This document shows positions 43,709 through 53,655 of a DNA stretch of 64,000 nucleotides, piece by piece (position 1 is the first letter of the stretch; each line of letters opens with the position of its first letter). The stretch comes from Ilyonectria destructans (lineage: Eukaryota > Ascomycota > Sordariomycetes > Hypocreales > Nectriaceae). The stretch is from the NCBI GenBank assembly GCA_020740775.1, contig JAHEWK010000021.1, positions 124,001 to 188,000 on the forward strand. Direction: 5' to 3'. The translations under genes were made by a program, and so were the position numbers. Below the pieces are notes generated by a model. The model saw only the letters and a program-made list of their open reading frames with translations, was not told where the DNA came from and did not search any database.

Positions 43709-44894
43709 TTCCCTCATGTTTTCGTATATATGTGTGGTCATCGTTGTGCCTGCTCTTGATTGTTCAGACGTTCCAGACTTTCCAGACTTTCCAGATTTTC
43801 CAGTTGCAATTCTCTTGTATTCAAGAGAGCAACCTACTTTTCACGCGTTCATGTCCAGGGCATTATGGCTGGCTACCTCGGGGGCTCCCGAAGATCCCGC
43901 GCGGTGCCCTCGGTAGTTGGACCGCGGCCCCGCTACATCCCGTTCCCTATGCTACTTCCGCCGAAGCCGATTCATGCGCTCCTCACTAGTAGCGGTGATC
44001 CCACGGCTCTCAATCCCCGGCCTACCCAAAGATTTCAGACTGATGGACAGGCTGTCTATGTCACGAGTCTTACCCTGTTGACGGTGTCCGCAGGTAAATG
44101 GCCCGATTAGCTCAGCCTGTCATCCAGCGTACACAGTAGAATATAGTTTAATTGGCTAAGTGTGGAGGCGATCCGCTTCAACTTTCTTATTCGAAGAACT
44201 GACATTTGTCGAGTCTTTGGGCTTGTTTCAAGGATGGCATTCCCTACTTGTGCCAGCCCGAGAGTTGGATCGCGTCGAAAGTAGATGGCTTAGACTAGGA
44301 CCTGGGTGGCACTGGTCCAAACTACAAAAATGGCTGGCTCAAGCGGTTAATACTAGACTTACTTCCTGTGCAAGCAGTGACTTGACGTAGTATTGCAAAC
44401 TGTACGTTTTATGAAAGGATAGGGACCGATTTCCTCTCAATTCCTTTCCTAACAATGCCTCCCCCTCTCATGGATCCCAGGCTTGGTTGCCATCATATTT
44501 GTGTAACTACCTTGATCTCCTTGTCGTTATGCAGAGCTTGGACCTTCTTCACAGGTCTCTCGGTACTAAAAAGGTTTACTACGGGGTAGCTAGTCTCGGA
44601 GAGGAAGCCAATCGGATCAGTTGGGAACTCACTTGCGGTGTCCCGAGGTTCCGAATTGCAGGGCTGCGGGGCCGCGGAAGTTTCTAGGTTGTGAATTTCC
44701 AATTCAGGGCTGCAATGTCCCACCAGCTGACTTACTCTCGCATGTACCTCTGTGGCTCAGGAACTAGAGGCATTGGCTCTCTTAGTTGTTCTATTTAGTA
44801 CGAATGAATCATTTCTCTCTTTCTTCCTCTTCGTCTTTGATTCAGTGTATTTTATTTGGTCACAAACAAACGCCGAGTTGCCCCAACTGTGACG
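43709..44894. other. Intergenic region between the P450 and the third regulator
   Basis: About 1.2 kb. A short tandem of TTCCAGACT-like units lies at 43765-43803. CCGCGGAA occurs at about 44674. Short open frames here have no recognisable features. Confidence 0.4.
43765..43803. repeat. Short tandem repeat of a 9-bp TTCCAGACT-type unit
   Basis: Four imperfect head-to-tail copies (CAGACG, TTCCAGACT, TTCCAGACT, TTCCAGATT) directly upstream of the minus-strand P450 start. Probably a microsatellite within its 5' untranslated or promoter sequence. Confidence 0.6.
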
Positions 44895-47724
44895 ATGCCG
44901 GCGACTGGTGCTACACTACTCAAATCGACTTGTCATGCCACAAACAGGACTTGCCAACTCTTAACAAAAGAATCCAGAAAACGCGCGCCAAGAGCATGCT
45001 TACAATGCCGGCGAAGAAAAGTACGATGCGATGTAGCCTTCTCAGGACTACCATGTCGGAATTGTGTCCTCGACGACATCGGATGTGTGATCACTGAAAG
45101 AAAGTTGAAAGGGTAGAACTAACAATACAATGACTCAACGTTCTCTTCAGGTAGACTAACTAGTCTGACAGTAAAAATGTTTCAACTGACGAATTCGGCA
45201 ACATTGTCAGCGCATCAGCTACACTATTACCACCTGTAACGAATTACGGCGAGCAGGCAGAGGACCTGATCGACGGAGAGCCAAACTGCGTGGATGCCCC
45301 ATCAATGGGTGATATAGCGACATCGACGACAGGCGATCTTTGCGATGGCACATGCCCGCTCGCAGGCCACTCCGCCCCCACGATTTCACCTTCAATGGAT
45401 GGATTAGAATTCTTGAAGTCGACAGATTCTCATCTAGAAGACCGTCCATTTTATAGCGATCTCTTACTCGACAGAGAGATGTTCCTGGGGGGTGATTATT
45501 GTGTATCACTATACCACAACGACGATTCATATGCATCCGACTTACCATTTATAAATCTTCCCGACTTATCCAGGTTGTCTCTGCACGAAATCAGCTCTCT
45601 CCGTCTGCAAAAATGCCTGTGGTTGCCCCCGAAACTAATTTTAGACGAGTTTGTCCGGCAGTATTTTCTCCATGTCCACCCAGTGGTGCCGTTCCTTGAT
45701 GAGAAACATTTCTGGGACTTGTACGGCCACAAGAATGTTTATGACAATATACCTGATAAAATACCTATGGTTTTGTTTCAAGCTATGCTATTCAGCGCTT
45801 GTAGCGTCAGTTATACCATATTATGTCATCTCTTGGACAATAAATGCTAACTAAGGAATAAGTTCGTTTCTCAGCCCATTGTAGAAGCATTGGGTTTCAG
45901 TTGTCTTCGATCAGCATCAGCTAAGCTATACATCAGAGCAAAGGTAATAGGCGAATCATATTCAACCCAGGAGTGAATTGTCTTTGGACTAACATCTGTA
46001 GATTCTATATGACATGAGAACAGAATCTTCCTCTCTTGTGCTTGCTCAAACCGCAATTCTTCTCACATTCCTACCATTTTCTTACGGAGTCGGACCGACG
46101 AGACCAAACACGATGTGGCTTAGAACCGCAATTGATCACGCCAGATCTGCTCACACCGATCATGTAATGAGTTCACGCGGTGTATCTTGCGACAAAAACA
46201 ACCAAATCAAACAAGCAAGCAGCCTGAAACGACTCTGGTGGTGCTGCATCCTCCGCGACAAGACCCTCTCTCTTGGCTTACAACGGAGTATTCAAATAAC
46301 TCAATCGTGTCGGCCGCCGGAATTGAGCGACTTTGAAGATGAAATCGGGAGTTCTTTGGTTTACGACTCTCACACACAAAGGCGTCTCTATTCCATTTTC
46401 ATACGTACAATGGAACTTTGCACCGTCTTGACCGACCTTTTACCTCTCGTTCAGTCAGAGGATGATGTGTATAGTGGGCATACTTTGAAGAGCTCGGAGC
46501 AGGCGAAATTAGTATCATGCAAATCCGCCCTAGAGAATTGGTATCTCAAGACCCGGCGGGACCACCCGTTGCCAAGAGGAGCAGATGGGTTTCAACATCA
46601 GTCAGTCATCATCCAGACAACTTTCATGTACATCTTTTATCAGTAAGTCAGCATCTGAGCCCACAAAGGGAAACTATGGCGACAAATCTAATAATATTAC
46701 GAATAGCACCGCAAAATTAAGTCTTCACTCCAAAGACATCCTTGTTACTTTATTCCTATCAAAGGAAGAAAGTCTGAGTTCACTCAAAGTGTTGGAGAAG
46801 AGCATTGAGGCTCGAGATGCTGCGATTAGTATCACTGATTGCCTCCGGGAGTCAGTTCAGCTGGGAATCGTCCGCTATTTTCCGATAAGCATGTCCGTAA
46901 ACATTCCCCTTCAGGCTACAAGGGCTAAGCTCACCCATTGTAGAGTTTCATTCATCGCCATGCCTCTTCTCATGCATATACTTGATCACAAGATACAGCA
47001 TCGAGGGGACAAAAGCCAAAAGGCAGTCGCAAGTCACTATCGTCTTCAAGCTCTCATTCATGCCATGAAACAATATCGGCTACAGTATCATGGTGTTGAG
47101 AGTATCAGCGAGGTGATCCGTCTTGTAGTTGACTTTGCGGAGCTCAACTACCAAGTGAAACCACCCGGAACCACCTCGGAATGGACGGATGTTATTATAT
47201 GCAGGCCGTCTCAGTTCATCCAGCTCACGATGATTTTGAAGGCAAGCCTAAGTCAAGCCAAATCACCCAACCAGGCCTTTCAGCAGAGCCTCAATAACAT
47301 TCTCACTAGCGTTCCTACTTTAACGGATTCTCTGTACTCAGTTCCGAACATGCAAGATTTTGATGTTTTCCCTTTGGCTACTGCATCTGATGGACAAGCG
47401 GGAACAACATCAAGTCCAACAGCAACCGACGTGAGCAATCACGATGTTTCTGTGGTGTTTGACGACTTTGTAGCAGACGAACGGTACCCTAGCCTCACAG
47501 AAATCAAATACCCAGGGCGTACAGCCGACGCTCCCCCAGAAGTCCGAGAGTCACCAGACATTGTCTACCAAGACGACACAGGCAATCGCAGAAGTACAAG
47601 CGAGAGTTCAATAACCCCAGGAGTACTAGACTTTATCAACGCGATCTCGTGCTTCGATCAAGATACAAATGACGAAATCGAGACTGGATTTGTAAATACG
47701 TTAGTAGGCGTCGATAAGGCATGA
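44895..47724 (+). CDS. Zn(II)2Cys6 transcription factor (intact)
   Basis: A nuclear regulator with an N-terminal Zn2Cys6 cluster (ACLQCRRRKVRCDVAF, then CRNC and the last Cys) and a fungal-specific domain. The ATG at 44895 is the first in frame (MPATGATLLKSTC). Introns occur near 45115-45170, 45808-45868, 45940-46002 and about 46644-46710. Conserved middle segments appear in order: LWLPPKLILDEFVRQYFLHV with HPVVPFLDEKHF, VLFQAMLFSACS, FVSQPIVEALGFSCLRSASA, AKILYDMRTESSS, and SLKRLWWCCILRDKTLSL. The long C-terminal exon ends at 47724 (VGVDKA). It shares this layout with the truncated regulator at the left edge and the stop-containing one at 30-32.6 kb. Being intact, it is the best candidate local regulator of the right-hand genes. 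Confidence 0.88.
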
Positions 47725-47840
47725 ATGTTAACCTGGAGAATCAGCAAAGAAGTTTTGGGGGTATTGAGAACGTGCATAAAACCTTAAGTATTAACTTTTA
47801 AATCTACCTATTTTAAAATAACATACATATATAACAAGGG

Positions 47841-48070
47841 CGACCACTGTCAAAACAGCTTGTGACAATCGGTACACTACTCTATACTCATAAGTCTAGA
47901 GTAGGCTGACCCTAATTAGTTTTATATTTACAATAAATCAGGTACGTTAAGATTGAATAAATTAGTTACGTCTGATAATAGTAGAGTAAATAATACTCAA
48001 TATAGTTAAGTGGTATTAATAGCTGAGGAGCTGCCTATACTAAATATATGCTTCTCAGGTAACTATATAC
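47841..48070 (+). repeat. AT-enriched copy of a dispersed repeat
   Basis: This segment aligns with 49660-49880 in the same orientation over about 220 bp. Shared words include ACGTCTGATAAT, AGTAGAGT/GGTAGAGT, TAATAGCTGA/TGATAGCTGA and TTCTCAG. Most differences are C-to-T or G-to-A towards A/T in this copy, as after RIP. The other copy lies inside the Helitron derivative, so this is probably a decayed fragment of a related element. Confidence 0.6.
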
Positions 48071-49145
48071 TGAGTGGATTACTTAAGGCTGTCTTAGATT
48101 ACTAGTAATCCCTAAGAATTACTGGTAATCTGAATGGGTCTTATAGTAATCTATTAATAGACTAGTTCTTGTCAGCCGCCGATACAGAACAATCAGAGCA
48201 GCCGAGCTCGCTGGACCCAGTCATCGATTCCCGGGTGGATGAGTGGGAGCTTATCCTCGGGGCCTTGGATGAGAACGCCATCGCTGCCATGATGGGATTT
48301 GAAGACTATTTATTAAGGCGCCCATGGGTTGGACTCGGCTCCAACTAACAAGAACTTCAGGGTCAGGCTGGCTCGGCTCTGGACGGGAACGGCACGCACG
48401 GAGAAGAAGAAGAGCTACGGCAGAATCAGATGGACTGGGAGTACCCGGCTGATTCCTTCCAATTGGTGCCCCAGGTCGCCGCCCCGCCTATATGTTATTG
48501 TGCCGGAGCAGACATAACTGCCTTGCTCTTGCCTTGCCCAGCCTCCAGGGGCCAGAGTTCTGTGGCCTGCAGAGAAGCCGGACTGGAGGCATCTGGAGGG
48601 ATATGCTGGATACCGTGGGATGCGTATGTACTTGAATCAATTTTGAATAAGATAGTTTGAATCTAAGCAGAACAATAATAAACTGACCCTGTTGCATATG
48701 CTGGGCAATTTCAAATGTCTCTCAGTGATCAACTCTAGGCTTGCTGGCTATCACAAGTTCCCGCCCAGAAAGCAAATGAAGGAACTTATCAAACCGGTGC
48801 CCGCTATAACTCAGGGCTCCATCATGGCGCATCGACTCCCTGCACGCTTCGATTTCGGTAGTGCAGGCGCCAAATACGCCGACTCACACGGGCCTCCACT
48901 GTAACTCTACCCGCATATTTAGGTCGTAAGACGGCCCAGATCCATCCACGCCTTTTTCCGGATACAACTCAAGTGGCAACCGTCACAAGCTCGGTATTAG
49001 CCGGTACTTTACGGCTACTAGAAGGTATTTAATAACAACTGGTGAAAGCGTGAGGGGATGTCATTAAGCCCCTCTCGTTCTTAGTTAAAAGGACCAAAGT
49101 CAAACGACTCGTCCTTAAGACTTAAACCTACAACGCATTTTCTCC
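48071..49145. other. Unassigned segment between repeat fragment and aminotransferase remnant
   Basis: About 1.07 kb. Around 48180-48350 one frame reads VDEWELILGALDENAIAAM and on to a stop; a second frame continues with ALDGNGTHGEEEELRQNQM and CYCAGADITALL. These look like pieces of a coding sequence, but I recognise no family. The rest (48670-49145) probably includes the upstream region of the aminotransferase remnant. Confidence 0.3.
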
Positions 49146-49659
49146 TCACCAACGGCCCGTCAAAATGCTCTGCCAAGGCGCGTCAAAGGCCCCGTTCAGG
49201 GCATTCGGTGGTGTTCCATCTGTCCTCGACATCACCTTTGCCCCTTTGTTTAGGTTGACGAGGCCCCGGGCGGCTTCTTTGATCAGAACCTTTTTGACGT
49301 CTGCAGCTACAGTCGAGCGCTGTGTCGACCCGGACCTTGGTGCTAAAGACAACGTACCCAGCGCCGTCCTGCACCAAAGCCTCAAAAGTGCGCCCCTGCA
49401 GGTGGTGTCGGGCGATGGGAAACAGCTCACATTCTCCAAGGGTCACAAGATCACAGATACGACCTGCGGCGCGGCCGTGGCATGCATCGGCTACAATAAT
49501 TCAGCCGAAGGCTGACTCTACATCAGTTCTTAAGTTTCCCAATAATGAGGGTTTGGTGCAAGATTGGCAAAAGTTTCTGATTGGTCCAAAATTTTGTGTT
49601 GACGGCCGCAAAACGTGGCACAATTGGATGCCGGCCCTGTAAAAAGTGGAACATAGCGT

Positions 49660-49880
49660 GGCAAGCTTGTGTGACGATCGGGCTTACACTAGGCTCGTGA
49701 GTCTAGGGTAGGGGGATCCTGATTGGTTTATGTTGGCAAAGAATCCGGCACGTTAAACTTGAACAAGCTTGTCACGTCTGATAATGGTAGAGTCGAAGGT
49801 ACTCAATGTAATCAAGTGTTGTTGATAGCTGAGTAGCTGCCCACACTAGATGTGCACTTCTCAGATGACTATATACTTGG
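49660..49880 (+). repeat. Less mutated copy of the dispersed repeat
   Basis: Direct-orientation partner of 47841-48070, lying near the left end of the Helitron derivative. It keeps C and G where the other copy has T and A, which identifies the direction of the mutational decay. Confidence 0.6.
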
Positions 49881-50184
49881 TATCCTGAAGGGAACGCTGG
49901 GAGCGCGAGGGAGCGTTGGGAGCGCTGCCTTCCGTTCCATCGTTCCGTCCAGTTCCCGTCGCTCCTCTTCTAATTCGTTGATCTTTGCTGACTCATGTTA
50001 TTCCGTACTGGGATCTATCTTGTGTCACGTGAGTTCCTGCCAATCTTGACCGCCTGGTCATGACATGGGCCGCAACAGCTTGCGACAACCTGGATTTGTT
50101 TATTTACTTGAAATTTCGCTTGACATGGACTCAGATATTGATTTCGTCCACGCAGCGCGCGTTGATATCTTGCAACATTAAGTA

Positions 50185-50991
50185 ATGACTCCTAAGTCTA
50201 CTCTTCAAGGGCCTCGAGATGAGATAATTTCCATCGTCTGCGCCCGCTGTGGCGAGGAGAAACCGGCGGGTGACTTCGTCAGCCAAAGGAGATCAGCGGG
50301 GAACACGAAGAACTGCCTGGACTGTCGCAATCAGCTCAATTCTCATGTCAGCTCTGTCTCCCCATTCAGTAAGACGTCAAGTAGTAACCTAACGAAGCAT
50401 TCCAGATCTAGGGGCGCGATCATGGTATTGAGGAGCCTTGGCGTTCATCCATCCTCACTTGAGAGAACTGCCGCGAAGAGAACCGACGGAGATGCTGGCC
50501 TTTCGCCACCGAACGAGCGATCCGGAACCCAGCCCACTTCGCCAGAGACGCTACGGCACCTTCACACGGCAAGGAGGTTATTTGAAGAGCCAATTAGCCA
50601 GCCGCAGGTGGTGCTGGGGACGCCAATCCCTCCAACCCAACAAAGCTTGCGCAACTTCCGGACTCTTGCTCCCTCACCGCCCATACAGCCAACGACCGAT
50701 CAAATCGCGTCACATTCTGATCCATCTACTGTCCCAAGCAGCACAACCGATGCTGAGTACTCTTGCTTGGCTTCTAGGTTCCATAAGGGCGGGAAAGACT
50801 CACAAGATGATGCCTCCAAGGGTGAGGCGAAGGCAAGGCAGGTGGCTATACAGCGCGACCATCGTTCACGGCGCCGTGCGGGGGAGACTGTCTCCCTGAC
50901 TCCCTCAATATCTCAACTCGGCGTCTTTGCAGTTCCTGATGAGCTTGGAGAAGGTATCCCTAGATGTGATCGTCGTCGTTGTGCAGGCTAA
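50185..50991 (+). CDS. Helitron-encoded N-terminal frame with a CxxC zinc motif (fragment)
   Basis: An open frame of 268 codons within the Helitron derivative. It starts MTPKSTLQGPRDEIISIV and has a zinc-ribbon-like pair, CARCGEEKPAGDF and NCLDCRNQL. A long Pro/Ser/Thr-rich disordered stretch follows (TPIPPTQQSLRNF, SPPIQPTTDQIA), then a basic segment. Fungal Helitron replicases often begin with such a small cysteine motif and a low-complexity region, so this is probably a leftover replicase N-terminus. The catalytic Rep domain is missing between here and the helicase remnant. Function on its own is unlikely. Confidence 0.5.
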   Translation: MTPKSTLQGPRDEIISIVCARCGEEKPAGDFVSQRRSAGNTKNCLDCRNQLNSHVSSVSPFSKTSSSNLTKHSRSRGAIMVLRSLGVHPSSLERTAAKRTDGDAGLSPPNERSGTQPTSPETLRHLHTARRLFEEPISQPQVVLGTPIPPTQQSLRNFRTLAPSPPIQPTTDQIASHSDPSTVPSSTTDAEYSCLASRFHKGGKDSQDDASKGEAKARQVAIQRDHRSRRRAGETVSLTPSISQLGVFAVPDELGEGIPRCDRRRCAG

Positions 50992-51059
50992 CCACTAGAT
51001 TAGCCGACGGTCGTGGCGCATATCCAGAACAGGACGGGATAAATATGGGTGACAAGGGG

Positions 51060-51818
51060 GAATTCTCTGTCAACGCCTTACGAGTATATGCCACTAAAGA
51101 TAGGGTGAACAAATATAACCACTATCACCTCGACCGCCTCAGCTGGCCAGTCATCTAGGTCATGGCTAAGAACGTCGGCCCCGGCGCGGCTGCTGCGCCT
51201 GATGACAAGGCGGGTAACCTTGCGAAGCAGATCCCCATATGCATTGGCTCCCGTCTGATGCTGACGTCCAACCTTTGGCAGCCAGTTGGCCTCTGCAACG
51301 GCGCTCGCGGCACAGTTTACGACATCGGCTGGGCACCTGGGGCCGACCCCATCCAAGACCCTCCCTGCGTTATCATGATGGAGTTTGACAAATACAGCGG
51401 ACCGGTATTCCTGACCACCGCTGATGGCAGGAAGATTGTGCCGATCCTCCCAGTGGAGAGGGACTTCCTCATCGGAGCCACTCTCTGCGCTCGCACCCAG
51501 TTTCCCCTGATCGTATGCTACGCAATTACCGTGCACAAGTCACAAAGCATCACCGAAGACATGATAGTTACAGATCTGTCCTGCCGGGACTTTCAGACTG
51601 GTTTAAGCTACGTGGCTGTCTCTCGCGTGAAAACGCTCGAGGGTCTGATGTTGGATGCACCATTTGATCGTAATCACCTGGTCTACGGGTCTCCCCCGGA
51701 TGGCATGAAGATGAAGATGAGGGATCAGGAGCTTAGGAAACGACAGGTTCTTATACGGAGTCCTTACATGATATATAATACCAAGAATGGCCATGGCAAT
51801 GGATCAGTACGTAGATAA
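51060..51818 (+). pseudogene. PIF1-like Helitron helicase, C-terminal remnant
   Basis: The C-terminal part of the Rep/Hel protein of Helitrons. The frame reads LRVYATKDRVNKYNHYHL, a TAG stop at about 51157, then MAKNVGPGAAAAPDD and GNLAKQIPICIGSRLMLTSN. LCNGARGTVYDIGW follows, then the superfamily-1 helicase end motifs AITVHKSQSITEDM and GLSYVAVSRVKTLEGLML. These late motifs are diagnostic of Pif1/RecD-like helicases. Walker A and B and the HUH nuclease are absent, and an in-frame stop splits the piece. It is a dead remnant inside the Helitron derivative. Confidence 0.85.
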
Positions 51819-51873
51819 TGCAGTAGTAGTAATAGCTTCCCGGCCCGCGGACACACAGCCTTCGGCTGAGGCT

Positions 51874-51912
51874 ACCCCATGCACCCCATCGCCGCTCCAA
51901 TGTGCATGGGGT
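51874..51912. repeat. Helitron 3'-terminal hairpin
   Basis: ACCCCATGCAC (51874-51884) pairs perfectly with GTGCATGGGGT (51902-51912) across a 17-nt loop. It ends about 10 bp before the inferred right end of the Helitron derivative, the position where Helitron termination hairpins sit. Confidence 0.65.
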
Positions 51913-52227
51913 GACGTAGTATTTTAAGCGAGTTAAGAAGGCCATGGTTGAGCAGATTGACAAGTTTGCGTACTGTAACTCCATGTTCTTCGGACACCCT
52001 ATTGGAGAGGCGCTAGCAGCCGAGCTCGTCAATGGAACTGATGGAGTCATGTCAAAAGCCTATATAATGTGCTCCGGTGAGTCATCTTTTCCTTCTAGAG
52101 TGATGCATCACCAACAGCAGGTCCCCTAGGGTCGGAGGCGATGGAGTCGGCCATGAAGATGGCACGTCAGTACTATATGGAGCTCAGTCCGAAGCAGCAA
52201 AGCAGCACAGACGGGTCAACTTCATTG

Positions 52228-52350
52228 CAGACTTGCGTATTGTGATATGCTAAAGTGATATCACACTGTGCTAAAGTGCTAAAGTGATATATATCACCAT
52301 GAATATGTATCACACTTTTTTTCAGCTAAATGTGATATCACGATAGCTAA
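52228..52350 (+). repeat. Left terminal and subterminal repeats of the hAT element
   Basis: The terminal inverted repeat is followed by several GCTAAAGTG and TGATATCAC motifs in both orientations (52246-52350), mirroring the array at the right end. Probably transposase-binding sites. Confidence 0.65.
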
Positions 52351-53114
52351 AATGCTATCGTCCGTGACTACCCCTGCAGCACCCTTATCTGATAAGGCTA
52401 TCTAATCTTATCTACTTTTGTTGGATCTACTCCGTACTGTAATTAGCTTTTGCAGCACCCCTATTGGCTTGTGTCATCGTGCACAGACCATCGAGGCGCA
52501 CAACGGGATATTTCCTTCCGCGTTGCCTCTGAACAGAGTAAGTGACCTCTTTCGGACTCCAAGGTCGAAATGGTCTTCTGACCGTGAGAACACTGGCACC
52601 GATCGAAAGCTCCTGACGGGAGATATCTAAACGGACGAGTTTCTGTTTGCATTACTTCCAATCTACGGAAAATCACCATGTGTCGAAGTTCATCGTGGCA
52701 GTTTTTGCAAGACGGACCTACCCTATACCCCAGTGCTAGAAAGATACCAGAGTGCTCGCGTATTGCCCCACACTTGCGCAAGTACCCCCTAAACAGCACT
52801 AGTTGCATTTCATGGCTACGAGGATTCGCTTTTCAACCTCTCCCACGCTGGACATAGTCCTCATGGGAATTGGGAAATGGTCTCATTCAATAAATTACAG
52901 TTGAAATTTTGGAAAGCAGTCGTTTATGGGTTGCGGGGAAGCATGAATGCTGCAGTTGCCGATACCTATTCTGACGTGTATACCTCGGCGGTTTAGATGT
53001 ATCTTAGCACATCCACATAGCCTGAGCATTCAAGACACCAAATCAAGCTCGATCGCGTCAGGTAGCGTCAGGGGTGGGTTGACGCGTTCAAGAAATGACG
53101 CTAAAACGGCGTCA

Positions 53115-53350
53115 CTCGTTCGACCGAATCGATCGATTCAGATCGAACGTTTGGGCCCGTTCGATTCGATGGCGAATAAAATGTGGCTTGTTCGATTTGT
53201 ATGTCGAATGAAAAACGCCACATTCGATTCGACGCAATCGAATATCGAATGAGACCTTCCACGTTCGATTCGACATCGAATCGAACGCCAAGAAATTCGA
53301 TTCGATATTCGTAAGACTTGGCATCGAATGAATCTATCAATTCGATTCCC
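53115..53350. repeat. TTCGAT/ATCGAA-rich low-complexity block
   Basis: The words TTCGATTCGA, ATTCGAT and ATCGAAT recur more than a dozen times in about 235 bp on both strands, so the segment is rich in short self-complementary units. It lies inside the hAT element, 5' of the transposase gene. It could be a decayed satellite or a cluster of protein sites. Confidence 0.6.
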
Positions 53351-53655
53351 GTTCGTAAGATGTCCATTCCTGGTGTTGGAGAAGTGGCATAGATGATAGT
53401 GTTGCATAGGCAGCCACAGGAAACGGGTGTCACACGATGACGCGTGAATCGTCAGAACAGTGTTACAGGTCTGTTGCAGGGTCAGGAGGTCTAGTATCAT
53501 AGCCTCGCCTCTTTACCTATAAGAAGGAGGAGAGCAAGAACAACCATGATGAGAAAGAGACAGAAGACAATCATTCCGATCATCATTAGATTATGAGTTA
53601 CCTAGTGAGAGCGCGCTGTCCGACAGTCGGCTGCCTCGATTTTCAATATTGAATT

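Larger units (their letters stand above)
49501..51922 (+). mobile_element. Helitron derivative (Helitron2-like termini), internally deleted
   Basis: A rolling-circle transposon copy of about 2.42 kb inserted between AAT and TTT of the aminotransferase gene. It leaves the flanking frame intact and makes no target duplication, as expected for Helitrons. Its left end, TCAGCCGAAGGCTGA (49501-49515), matches the left end of the second Helitron at 58635-58649. The inverted form CAGCCTTCGGCTGA lies at 51856-51869, about 50 bp inside the right end, and is followed by a terminal hairpin (51874-51912). This asymmetric terminal inverted repeat plus 3' hairpin fits the non-canonical Helitron2/Helentron type. 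Inside are an N-terminal-like frame and a helicase C-terminus, but most of the replicase is absent, so the copy is non-autonomous. Exact right end: 51921-51923. Confidence 0.75.
49146..52227 (+). pseudogene. Class III aminotransferase fragment split by a Helitron and cut by a hAT element
   Basis: The left part (49146-49500) ends with the N-terminal region of a PLP-dependent class III aminotransferase: SAVLHQSLKSAPLQVVSGDG, KQLTFSKGHKITDTTCGAAV and ACIGYNN. The reading resumes after the Helitron at 51923 in frame with FKRVKKAMVEQIDKFAYC, then NSMFFGHPIGEALAAELVNG and SKAYIMCSG. A normal intron (52077-52129, GTGAGT...CTAG) follows, then SEAMESAMKMARQYYMEL. The piece stops at 52227, where a hAT terminus begins, before the PLP-lysine domain. 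Continuation beyond the hAT (56308 onward) was not convincingly recognised. The pre-insertion gene probably made an omega-aminotransferase-like enzyme; as it stands it is non-functional. Confidence 0.8.

Noticed and set aside
47841..49880. The two direct repeats as long terminal repeats of a retrotransposon
   Set aside because: No integrase, reverse transcriptase, primer-binding site or polypurine tract lies between them, and the right copy lies within the Helitron.
53101..53500. Minus-strand open frames through the TTCGAT-rich block
   Set aside because: Their Arg/Ser/Ile/Phe repeats simply follow from the low-complexity DNA, with no protein features.
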